Of a stretch of DNA of 17,457 nt, positions 6,852 through 12,897 are shown piece by piece. The notes beneath the pieces were generated by a model. The model was given only the letters and a program-made list of their open reading frames with translations, was not told the origin of the DNA and searched no databases. The DNA lies in the NCBI GenBank assembly GCA_900550445.1, contig URSF01000042.1:1-17457 (forward strand). Reading direction: 5' to 3'. Within the stretch, counting starts at the first letter, position 1; each line of letters starts with the position of its first letter. The position numbers and the translations under genes are program-made. The DNA is from an uncultured Rhodospirillaceae bacterium (GTDB lineage: Bacteria > Pseudomonadota > Alphaproteobacteria > CAAGCB01 > CAG-977).

Positions 6852-8078
6852 ATGAATGATACAGATAAAAGAACGAAAAGTCAAGGTTTCGACAATTTAA
6901 ATAAGAAAAACGATCCGTATGAAAATATTTCTGCGGGTATGTATAACGAAATGAAATTAAGAGAAAAAGATGAAGATACAGAAAATTTAAAAACTTCTTC
7001 TGCTATTTTCAGTATAGGAAAATTCATGTTATTAGTCAGATCCGGCGGGAAATGGGATCATAAGCCGACAATCAGAAAATATGCGCCTTCATTTTATCAC
7101 AAAACGGAAAAATCTTCTGTGAATCCGGAAAAACCGGCGACGGTTTTCGGAACATATCTGCCCGGTGACAAAAAATACATTTACGATTATGACATCTGGT
7201 CAAATATTCATTACGGATATGCGGGAAGAATGTCAGGTTTTCAAGAAGTAATTTTAGACTTGGGAGCAAAAATACATGACGCGGCCAAAGGTCATTTAAT
7301 CAGTGATACTTTTTCCGACAGAAACAAAGACGCCAATGCCGTCCAACTGGGAATAAAGCTGTACGACAAATACGGCGCCAATTTAAAAAAAGAAACTTTG
7401 GAAAAGGAAATTTTTGAAAACAGAGCTTCTTTAAATCGTTATCCGCGCCGGGATCTGATCGAAAAAAATCATGTTGTTAAACAAGGGGAAACGGTCTTTA
7501 CCATTGCAATGGAAAATAATCTGGCCGTTACGGAAATTTTTGCCAAAAATCCGGCGGTGAATTTGTTCTCTCTGGATCCCGGGCAGGTCGTTATTCTTCC
7601 TTCGCCCGATGAAATCCGGCAGTTGTCTCCGGCGGAATATTTGGAAATTTTGAACAGCGGCGACTACTTATACGGCCGCGGCGCAGAACATGACGCTTTG
7701 GTTGAAAAAATGAAAGCCCATTTTGAAGCGTTGCTGGAAAATCAATCCGTTATTGCGCAAATTATTGAAAAACTGTCCGAAAACGCCGATACGCCGACAA
7801 AAACCGTTTATTATGTCTGGGAAACGCAGGAAGACGACCGCGTCCGTCCCGAACATGCCGCGCGCGAAGGACAAGTCTTTAAATGGTCGGATCCGCCGGC
7901 CGGCGGAAATCCGGGATCGGAATACGGCTGCCGGTGTTCCGCGCACGCTTTTGATGAAAACAATTATGAAACGGAACAGCGGGATTATTTTAACGCGATC
8001 GAAAACGATACGGAAGAACAGGAAGAAACAGAAGAATCCTCGGGCCTGGTCGCCGCCGTCAGTGCCGGCGGGATTTAA
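6852..8078 (+). CDS. Toxin-44/LysM/MuF-like multidomain protein
   Basis: The 408-residue protein appears to hold three modules. Residues about 52-180 resemble the polymorphic-toxin type 44 domain: VRSGGKWDHK (62-71), DIWSNIHYGYAG (114-125), GF and GA motifs, then DANAVQLGIKLYDKYG. Residues 205-250 are a LysM peptidoglycan-binding domain (HVVKQGETVFTIAMENN, ending LDPGQVVILP). Residues 319-367 carry the Mu gpF/SPP1 gp7 signature: VWETQEDDRVRPEHA, then G, DPPAGG, and YGCRC with Cys360/Cys362. An acidic tail (385-397) follows. There is no signal peptide, so export would need a dedicated route. AAAGGA precedes the ATG. No other phage genes are nearby. It is probably an effector or polymorphic toxin with tandem small membrane proteins as possible partners. 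Domain calls are from memory. Confidence 0.75.
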   Translation: MNDTDKRTKSQGFDNLNKKNDPYENISAGMYNEMKLREKDEDTENLKTSSAIFSIGKFMLLVRSGGKWDHKPTIRKYAPSFYHKTEKSSVNPEKPATVFGTYLPGDKKYIYDYDIWSNIHYGYAGRMSGFQEVILDLGAKIHDAAKGHLISDTFSDRNKDANAVQLGIKLYDKYGANLKKETLEKEIFENRASLNRYPRRDLIEKNHVVKQGETVFTIAMENNLAVTEIFAKNPAVNLFSLDPGQVVILPSPDEIRQLSPAEYLEILNSGDYLYGRGAEHDALVEKMKAHFEALLENQSVIAQIIEKLSENADTPTKTVYYVWETQEDDRVRPEHAAREGQVFKWSDPPAGGNPGSEYGCRCSAHAFDENNYETEQRDYFNAIENDTEEQEETEESSGLVAAVSAGGI

Positions 8079-8087
8079 AACGCCGGC
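8064..8087. repeat. GC-rich inverted repeat between convergent genes
   Basis: GCCGGCG (8064-8070) and CGCCGGC (8081-8087) form a perfect 7-bp stem around a ten-base AT-rich loop that contains the stop codon of the 6852 gene. The right arm ends one base before the convergent glycosyltransferase stop. It could attenuate both transcripts, but neither side has a clear T-run. Confidence 0.45.
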
Positions 8088-8918
8088 TTAACCGCCGTAT
8101 CGAAATACCGGAATAAAACCAAACAGAAAAAAGCTTATGCTTCTTTTGCGTTTTTTTATTTTTATCAATGGAATAAAAGAAAATAAGTAAATCCACCTGA
8201 CAACAGGAAAAGAACAGCCGGACAGATACGGATATTCTTTTTTTATCAGGTATTGTATCCTGATTGTCTGTTCGGCCATTTTTTCGTTTCGCCGGTGCGA
8301 TGTATTTTCAGGATAAGAACGATATTCGACCAATATTTCCGGCAGATTGTGAAACAGCGTTTTTCCGGCCAGTCTGCCCCACAGCATATAATCTTCGCAC
8401 GGTGAAAAATCGGCTTCCCATGAAATATCGTTATCCGTCAGAACGGATTTGCGGATCATTGCCGCCGTATGCGCGATAACACAGCCGTCCGGCAAAGCGG
8501 ATTTGACGGATTTATTATCAATCGGAAAATCGGAAACAATGTTTGTGCCGATTTTTCTGATATTGCAGCCGACCACTCCGGTATCCGGGCTGGCGTCCAG
8601 ATACAAAGCCTGTTTTTCCAGCCGGCCGGGCAGAGAAATATCGTCATGATCCATAATGGCGACATACTGTGCGCGGGCGGTTTTTAATAACTTGTTGCGG
8701 CTGGCCGAAATACCGATATTGCGGGCGTTTTCCATATAAACGATACGGCTGTCGTTATAACTGGCAATAATATTTTTCAATTCCCGGTTATCCGGGGAAT
8801 CATTTAAAATCAGTAATTCAAAATCCGTCAACGTCTGCTGCAAAACAGATTCGACCGCCGTTTTTAAATAAAGCGGATTTGTATTATAAACAGGCATTAA
8901 AACGGAAACTTTAGTCAT
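8088..8918 (-). CDS. Family 2 glycosyltransferase
   Basis: The 276-residue protein is a GT-A fold, family 2 transferase, which moves a sugar from a nucleotide donor, probably in capsule, LPS or other surface-glycan assembly. Motifs are KVSVLMPVYNT at the start, NDSPDN (39-44), the metal-binding DHDD (90-93) and the acceptor-side CEDYMLWGRL (174-183). The C-terminus is hydrophobic and carries a repeated F-x-IPxxKI-like pattern (about 242-273, IPLIKIK then FIPVFR) seen in many gut-bacterial glycosyltransferases; it may hold the enzyme at the membrane. It overlaps the upstream glycosyltransferase by four bases (ATGA), so translation is coupled. Sugar specificity cannot be read from sequence. Confidence 0.9.
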   Translation of the reverse strand: MTKVSVLMPVYNTNPLYLKTAVESVLQQTLTDFELLILNDSPDNRELKNIIASYNDSRIVYMENARNIGISASRNKLLKTARAQYVAIMDHDDISLPGRLEKQALYLDASPDTGVVGCNIRKIGTNIVSDFPIDNKSVKSALPDGCVIAHTAAMIRKSVLTDNDISWEADFSPCEDYMLWGRLAGKTLFHNLPEILVEYRSYPENTSHRRNEKMAEQTIRIQYLIKKEYPYLSGCSFPVVRWIYLFSFIPLIKIKKRKRSISFFLFGFIPVFRYGG

Positions 8919-9922
8919 TTTAACCTCTGAATTTTCAGGAAAAAATTTAACAGTTTAAATTTTTTGCGCAGAAAAAGCCGCATTAAACAACGTTTTTTAA
9001 AATCCAGCAAAGAAAGATCAAATTCTTTGTTCCGCGCCATCTGCGCCAGAACGGTGCTGTATTTTTCCCAAAATTGAAAAACAATTTCGTTTTGACGCGC
9101 CTTTTTATACGGCGAACAAAGACAGGCGCGATATAACATTTTTGTCAGCCGGCGGGCCAGTATTTTTTCTGCTTTTTCAGACAGGGATAATTCCGCGCAT
9201 CGCGATTTTAACAAAAAATATGCCGTTATATGTCCGGCAACATATTTTTCCGTCAGCCCGGCGTGCATCAAACTGTCTTTGCGTACCCGGTAATATTTCA
9301 GCGCGGCATTGATATAAACGGCATTTCTGGCTTTGCGCAGCAGCGAAAGCATCAAAATAAAATCTTCCGCGACATAAACGTTCGTTTCAAAGCGCAGATG
9401 ATTGAACAATTCGGCCTTGAAAATCTTGTCCCATAATGCGGCTTTGGGACAGGGCCGTTTCTGCAGGATAAATCTTTCCGGCAGATCGTCAATAAACAGG
9501 CTGCGCCGTTGATTGGAAAGCGGCGCATTGACGTCGGCGCCGACGTCGTTGAATCTGATCGTATCGCACCAGACGAAATCAGCATTTGTCCGCTTTATTT
9601 GTTCCAGCATGATTTCCAAAAAACGGACATGAATTAAATCATCGGGATCCAGAAAAACGATATAATTTCCCCGCGCGACGTCAAGCGCCGCATTTCTGGC
9701 GGCCGAAACGCCTTGATTGTTTCGGCTGATTATCCGCAGGCGGCTGTCTTTGCTGGCATAAGCGGCCAGTATTTCCGCGCAGTTGTCGGAACTGCCGTCG
9801 TTAACGCAGACGGCTTCAAAATCCGCAAATGTCTGCGATAACAGCGAATTCAAAGCCTGCGGCAGGAATTTTTCAACATTGTAAACTGGAATAATAACAG
9901 AAATTTCCGGAACTGTTTTCAT
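8915..9922 (-). CDS. Family 2 glycosyltransferase
   Basis: The 335-residue protein is a second GT2-family enzyme. It opens with ISVIIPVYNVEKFLPQALNSLLSQ, then NDGSSD (41-46), a GVSAARNAAL helix and the DPDD metal site (92-95). AEDFILMLSLL in the middle is the usual acceptor/catalytic ED segment. The C-terminal 100 residues are basic and helical and end in a hydrophobic, cationic tail, consistent with peripheral attachment to the inner membrane. It is the first gene of a two-gene unit with the 8088 transferase. Only weak purine-rich sequence precedes the ATG, so expression may be low or the site non-canonical. The acceptor and the polysaccharide made are unknown. Confidence 0.9.
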   Translation of the reverse strand: MKTVPEISVIIPVYNVEKFLPQALNSLLSQTFADFEAVCVNDGSSDNCAEILAAYASKDSRLRIISRNNQGVSAARNAALDVARGNYIVFLDPDDLIHVRFLEIMLEQIKRTNADFVWCDTIRFNDVGADVNAPLSNQRRSLFIDDLPERFILQKRPCPKAALWDKIFKAELFNHLRFETNVYVAEDFILMLSLLRKARNAVYINAALKYYRVRKDSLMHAGLTEKYVAGHITAYFLLKSRCAELSLSEKAEKILARRLTKMLYRACLCSPYKKARQNEIVFQFWEKYSTVLAQMARNKEFDLSLLDFKKRCLMRLFLRKKFKLLNFFLKIQRLK

Positions 9923-10155
9923 TTCGTTTCGGCATTTGTATTTTTTGTGTTTATTTCAAAAAAAGGAATAATATTAAACAAAAAATATTTTGTTTTATAT
10001 TTTTCAATACATACTTTTATAATTGGTAGTCCAAACAAATAAATTCTTTTTATTAGAATAAAATTATCAACAAGGTTTCGATTCATTCTGTTTTCCTTTG
10101 AAAATTATTTTTCTTAACCGTTTTGGCAGATGATTTTATCAGCCGGCAGACATAT
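9923..10155. other. AT-rich intergenic stretch, no gene seen
   Basis: This segment separates the divergent glycosyltransferase pair and the Xre regulator. I see no credible coding frame. It holds an AT-only inverted repeat, AAACAAAA (9976-9983) with TTTTGTTT (9988-9995), and long A/T runs. It presumably contains the glycosyltransferase promoter on the minus strand, but I cannot place it with confidence. Confidence 0.5.
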
Positions 10156-10173
10156 ATGTAATTATAATTACAT
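10156..10173. promoter_or_regulatory. Perfect 18-bp palindrome, candidate Xre operator
   Basis: ATGTAATTATAATTACAT reads identically on both strands and ends 23 bases before the start of the small Xre regulator. TGTAA-N6-TTACA symmetry is typical of sites bound by dimeric helix-turn-helix repressors, so autoregulation is the simplest inference. No experimental support is available. Confidence 0.55.
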
Positions 10174-10196
10174 TTAAATCAAGCCGTCAATAAATA

Positions 10197-10451
10197 ATGT
10201 TAAATGGTATGAACAGAGAAGATGCCGAAACATTATCCGAAAAGGTCGTTGAAATCCTAGCCGCAAAGCGGGCGGAGCGGAAAATTACGAAACTGAAAAT
10301 ATCCGAACAGACCGGCATCAGCCGTACGGCGATTACTTTAATGGAAAAAAAGCAGAACAGTCCGACTTTACGGACTTTATTTATGCTTGCTTCATGTATC
10401 GGCGTTGATTTAAAAGAAATTATCAAAGAAGCCGAAGATAGCGGCAAATAA
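10197..10451 (+). CDS. Xre/Cro-type helix-turn-helix regulator
   Basis: The 84-residue protein is essentially a single helix-turn-helix domain of the Xre/Cro/C1 class. Residues 17-76 include KLKISEQTGISRTAITLMEK, where ISEQTG and ISRTAITLME form the two DNA-contacting helices, followed by SPTLRTLFMLASCIGVDL, the conserved stabilising helices. There is no sensor or peptidase domain. Neither ATG (10197 or 10209) has a good Shine-Dalgarno sequence; the longer start is listed. A perfect palindrome lies just upstream and may be its operator. It is monocistronic, ending at a strong shared terminator, and its targets are unknown. It is not paired with an obvious toxin gene. Confidence 0.85.
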   Translation: MLNGMNREDAETLSEKVVEILAAKRAERKITKLKISEQTGISRTAITLMEKKQNSPTLRTLFMLASCIGVDLKEIIKEAEDSGK

Positions 10452-10470
10452 CTGTTTCCGGATATAAAAA

Positions 10471-10494
10471 AACCCTCCGGCGCGCCGGAGGGTT
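10471..10494. terminator. Bidirectional Rho-independent terminator
   Basis: A perfect 24-base palindrome, two 12-base arms built on AACCCTCCGGCG, is flanked by a T-rich run on the plus side and by an A-run (T-run on the minus strand) on the other. It serves the convergent Xre and ferredoxin genes, whose stops lie about 20 and 15 bases away. Confidence 0.93.
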
Positions 10495-10508
10495 CTGTTT
10501 TGTTTCAA

Positions 10509-10733
10509 TTAAGCTTTCTGCGATTCTTCGGCATTAAACTTAATCCATTTTTCATCAGCTTCATCTTCGGTGGTGATGGCGCCCTGCGGACATTCGGAAA
10601 TGCATACGCCGCAGTCAATGCAGGTGTCGGGATTGACAACGACCTGCGTATCAAGTTCAACGAACGCGCCGACCGGGCAGACGTCAACACAGGTCAGGCA
10701 TTTTACGCAGGAATCATTAACAACAGAAGCCAT
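10509..10733 (-). CDS. 2[4Fe-4S] ferredoxin
   Basis: This 74-residue cytosolic electron carrier has two classical cluster motifs. Cys9, Cys12, Cys15 and Cys19 lie in CVKCLTCVDVCP. Cys38, Cys41, Cys44 and Cys48 lie in CIDCGVCISECP. Each is CxxCxxCxxxCP, so two [4Fe-4S] clusters are expected. The ATG at 10733 is chosen because GAGGAG lies just upstream; an in-frame start five codons earlier lacks this. It is shorter than the 7Fe FdxA of many alphaproteobacteria, but lies where that gene often does, downstream of an S4/Suv3-helicase pair. Here the pair and the ferredoxin are separated by the oppositely oriented ubiquitin gene. The last 20 residues are an acidic tail. The redox partner is unknown. 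Confidence 0.9.
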   Translation of the reverse strand: MASVVNDSCVKCLTCVDVCPVGAFVELDTQVVVNPDTCIDCGVCISECPQGAITTEDEADEKWIKFNAEESQKA

Positions 10734-10772
10734 ATTAAATCTCCTCAAAACTAGTTTTGTATGACGTAAAGC

Positions 10773-10800
10773 AATATAGACAATTTTGACGTTTTTTCAA
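10773..10800 (-). promoter_or_regulatory. Sigma-70-type promoter of the ferredoxin gene
   Basis: On the minus strand TTGAAA (10800-10795) and TATATT (10778-10773) are separated by 16 bases. Transcription would begin near 10766, leaving about 33 bases to the ATG. One arm of a 10-bp inverted repeat falls inside the spacer. Confidence 0.55.
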
Positions 10801-10826
10801 GCCCGAATCTGAAAGCCGTCAAAATT
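10782..10826. repeat. 10-bp inverted repeat overlapping the ferredoxin promoter
   Basis: AATTTTGACG (10782-10791) and CGTCAAAATT (10817-10826) are perfect inverted copies 25 bases apart. A smaller TTTCA/TGAAA pair lies inside (10795-10799 and 10810-10814). One arm sits between the -10 and -35 boxes and the other upstream of -35, as expected for a regulator-binding pair. It could also fold as an RNA or DNA hairpin. Confidence 0.6.
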
Positions 10827-10871
10827 TCCCTGCCGGTAAGAATTTTGTAATCGTTTGGCTTTATCATTTAA

Positions 10872-10934
10872 CCGGAACGTTTGATGAATGTTCCGGGGTG
10901 TGGAAATCCCTCTAATGCGTCTTGTGTAAAGACG
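10872..10934 (+). promoter_or_regulatory. Two hairpins upstream of the ubiquitin-autotransporter gene
   Basis: The first hairpin pairs CCGGAACGTT (10872-10881) with AATGTTCCGG (10887-10896) through one G-T wobble, leaving a five-base loop. The second pairs CGTCTT (10918-10923) with AAGACG (10929-10934) around GTGTA. Both lie 60-125 bases before the chosen start. They may be 5'-leader structures or protein sites. I could not place a convincing promoter here. Confidence 0.45.
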
Positions 10935-10997
10935 ATAATTTTGCATATCTGTCCGTTTCGCCGACAGAGCATTTCAACGCGGTTGAGAAAGATTTTT

Positions 10998-12272
10998 ATG
11001 AAAAAATATCTGTTTTGTTTTGTTTTGATTTTGTTTACGACGGACGCGTTCGCAATGCAGATTTTTGTCAAAACGTTGACAGGGAAACATATCACGTTGG
11101 AAGTCGAACCAACAGACAGAATTGAAGACATCAAGAAAAAAATCAAAGATAAAGAGGGAATCCACGTCGATTTTCAGCGTTTGATTTTTGCGGGGAAGCA
11201 GCTGGAAGACGGGAACACGCTGCAGGATTATAGTATTCAAAAAGATTCTACATTGCATTTGGTGGTGCAGAATTTGTCACCATCGCGTATTGACGGTTAC
11301 CCCGATAATTTGAAAAATCTTTTATCCTCTTTGAAAAAAACCAATCCCGCCGCGCTGAACGAAGCTCTGACAGCTTTGGCGCCGGTATCCACTCCCATTG
11401 TGACTATTCAGTCCGCAGCCGTGATAAACCGTGTGATAAACATTGTTTCCAATCGCTTTACCGCAGGCGCCGAACGCGGGCGTTCGGCAGGTGACGCATT
11501 GAACGGTACTGCCTCTTGGGTGCAAGGTTTTGCCGACAAATCCAAGTTGTCGGACACCGCAAAGACGAATGGCTTTTCCGGCAAATCGGCAGGCGTTGCT
11601 CTGGGCATTGAAAAAGCGCTGGACGAATTGAAGGTCGGATTCGGATATGCTTTTTCCAACGGTGACATTGACGCTTTTGCGCGTGATATTGACACGGTTA
11701 CGCACATTTTGTTTGTTTATGGCGAATACAAACCCGACAGATTTTTTGCCGACTTTACGTTGACACAGGCGTTTTCGAATTGGAGTGAACGTAAGCGCGT
11801 TCTCGGCACGGTTTATAAAGCCGACTACAACGTTGATACGGCTGCCGTTCAAGCCGCTGCAGGATATGATTTCGGCGTTTTGACCCCAATCGTCGGCCTG
11901 CGGTACATGCGTCTGCGCCGCGACGGTTATACGGATACGGCGCGACAGCATGTTTCTGCGGACGATACGAATATGCTGACAGGCATCGCGGGTATAAAAT
12001 TATCCGGTACATACGGCGTTTTTAGTCCGGAAATTCGTTTTTCCGCCACATATGATTTCATCGCCGACAAATCCCGCGCCCCCGTAACCTTGACAAACGG
12101 TACAAGTTACATCGTCGAAAGTGACCGCTTGCACCGTTGGGGTTTCGAAGGTGGAATCGGCGTTTTGATGAAAATTGACGCGGCTCTTGAAGCGTTTCTG
12201 TCTTATGACGGAGTTTTTCGCACGCATTACACCGACCATTCCGCAACAATCGGCGTTAAGTACAGTTTTTAG
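10998..12272 (+). CDS. Ubiquitin fused to an autotransporter beta-barrel (type V secretion)
   Basis: The 424-residue protein has four parts. Residues 1-19 are a signal peptide ending in AFA. Residues 20-93 are ubiquitin, beginning MQIFVKTLTGK and including RLIFAGKQLEDG and STLHLVV; compared with human ubiquitin from memory, 56 of the first 70 positions match. Residues 94-167 form a helical linker with the autotransporter pattern NEALTALAPV...QSAAVINRVINIVSNRF. Residues about 168-424 are a barrel (SWVQGFADKSK...GVKYSF) ending in Phe. All seven ubiquitin lysines, Leu8, Ile44, His68 and Val70 are kept. The C-terminal LRLRGG is replaced, so it cannot be conjugated like ubiquitin. The ATG at 10998 is chosen because it starts the signal peptide; the 39 upstream in-frame residues are not signal-like. 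The ubiquitin moiety is probably surface-displayed or released. Origin by transfer from a eukaryote is inferred. Confidence 0.93.
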   Translation: MKKYLFCFVLILFTTDAFAMQIFVKTLTGKHITLEVEPTDRIEDIKKKIKDKEGIHVDFQRLIFAGKQLEDGNTLQDYSIQKDSTLHLVVQNLSPSRIDGYPDNLKNLLSSLKKTNPAALNEALTALAPVSTPIVTIQSAAVINRVINIVSNRFTAGAERGRSAGDALNGTASWVQGFADKSKLSDTAKTNGFSGKSAGVALGIEKALDELKVGFGYAFSNGDIDAFARDIDTVTHILFVYGEYKPDRFFADFTLTQAFSNWSERKRVLGTVYKADYNVDTAAVQAAAGYDFGVLTPIVGLRYMRLRRDGYTDTARQHVSADDTNMLTGIAGIKLSGTYGVFSPEIRFSATYDFIADKSRAPVTLTNGTSYIVESDRLHRWGFEGGIGVLMKIDAALEAFLSYDGVFRTHYTDHSATIGVKYSF

Positions 12273-12280
12273 AAACTGCC

Positions 12281-12306
12281 GCGGCGGTGTTCGCCGCTTC
12301 GCTTTT
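12281..12306 (+). terminator. Probable terminator of the ubiquitin-autotransporter gene
   Basis: GCGGCG (12281-12286) pairs with CGCCGC (12292-12297) around GTGTT, followed by TTCGCTTTT. It begins eight bases after the stop. The stem is short but GC-only, and the T-tract is imperfect. Confidence 0.6.
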
Positions 12307-12522
12307 AATATGTTATGGAAATTGCGAGGCCGTAGGCTGCGGTAATCCATTTTTTTGTTTATCGCTTAACGGACTGTTTCGCGCTTCGTGTTTAAGGTTT
12401 ATATTTTTATTTGTTTTCAATGTCTTATCTAAATTCTACTGCCTGAAATTAAAAAAACGAAGAGAAATTATTTTGTGGAAAAACAACGTTATTTCAACGA
12501 CAAAAAAAGTCATTAATGAAAG
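12307..12522. other. Non-coding stretch between convergent genes
   Basis: This AT-rich segment lies between the ubiquitin gene terminator and the end of the S4-domain gene. An open frame crosses it but starts inside the terminator, has no ribosome site and shows no family features. I see no repeat, attachment site or RNA gene in it. It may be debris from the insertion that brought in the ubiquitin gene. Confidence 0.5.
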
Positions 12523-12897
12523 CTAGAATTTTCCCTTTAACCGATTGATCGCGCGCCGGTCGCGTTTTGTCGGCCGCCCAGTTCCCGACGTGCGGAATTC
12601 AAACGCTTTTTTCGGCGGCGGAGCCAGATTTTCGGGATCGCGCAGCTGTTCATACAGTGTCCGGGCAACCGGTGCGCCGATGCGTCTTTCGGCAAATCCC
12701 GTCACACGTACAAAAAACCGTACGGAACCACGCAGAATATTCAATTCATCGCCCGCTTTTATTTCCCGACTGGCTTTCAGGACTTTTTCATCATTAACGG
12801 CCACATGCCCGCCGGCGATCATTTCCTGCGCCGCCGCGCGGGTTTTCGCAAAACGCGTAAAGTAAAGCCATTTGTCGATTCGCTGGGAATCGCTCAT
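12523..12897 (-). CDS. S4-domain RNA-binding protein (Hsp15-like)
   Basis: The 124-residue protein begins with an S4 domain (about residues 6-60): RIDKWLYFTRFAKTRAAAQ, then MIAGGHVAVN and AGDEL. S4 domains bind structured RNA. The Hsp15 family rescues stalled 50S subunits carrying peptidyl-tRNA. The C-terminal half is basic and ends in a cationic tail (RPTKRDRRAINRLKGKF), typical of the group. The start overlaps the helicase stop by four bases (ATGA), so the two are translationally coupled and probably act together in RNA metabolism. Whether it is a true Hsp15 orthologue cannot be settled here, so no symbol is given. Confidence 0.85.
   Translation of the reverse strand: MSDSQRIDKWLYFTRFAKTRAAAQEMIAGGHVAVNDEKVLKASREIKAGDELNILRGSVRFFVRVTGFAERRIGAPVARTLYEQLRDPENLAPPPKKAFEFRTSGTGRPTKRDRRAINRLKGKF

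Noticed and set aside
6819..6884. A longer start for the second small membrane protein
   Set aside because: It would overlap the divergent gene's start, lacks a ribosome site and breaks the exact length match to the paralogue.
6852..8078. Interpretation as part of an intact prophage
   Set aside because: Only a MuF-like motif is present. No terminase, portal, capsid, tail or integrase gene lies on either side.
10881..10997. A 39-residue N-terminal extension of the ubiquitin-autotransporter ORF, starting at a TTG codon
   Set aside because: The extension overlaps a hairpin, has no ribosome site and would bury the signal peptide. The ATG at 10998 begins a textbook signal peptide.
11055..11276. 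Ubiquitin as eukaryotic contamination or a chimeric assembly
   Set aside because: The domain is in frame with a bacterial signal peptide and an autotransporter barrel, has no intron and carries substitutions unlike any eukaryotic ubiquitin I know. Read-level confirmation is still worthwhile.
11322..11951. A 209-residue minus-strand ORF inside the autotransporter barrel
   Set aside because: It is antisense to a clear beta-barrel coding sequence and shows no domain or start signal.
12287..12526. A 79-residue plus-strand ORF after the ubiquitin gene
   Set aside because: It starts within the terminator loop at a non-ATG codon, has no ribosome site and runs through AT-rich non-coding sequence.
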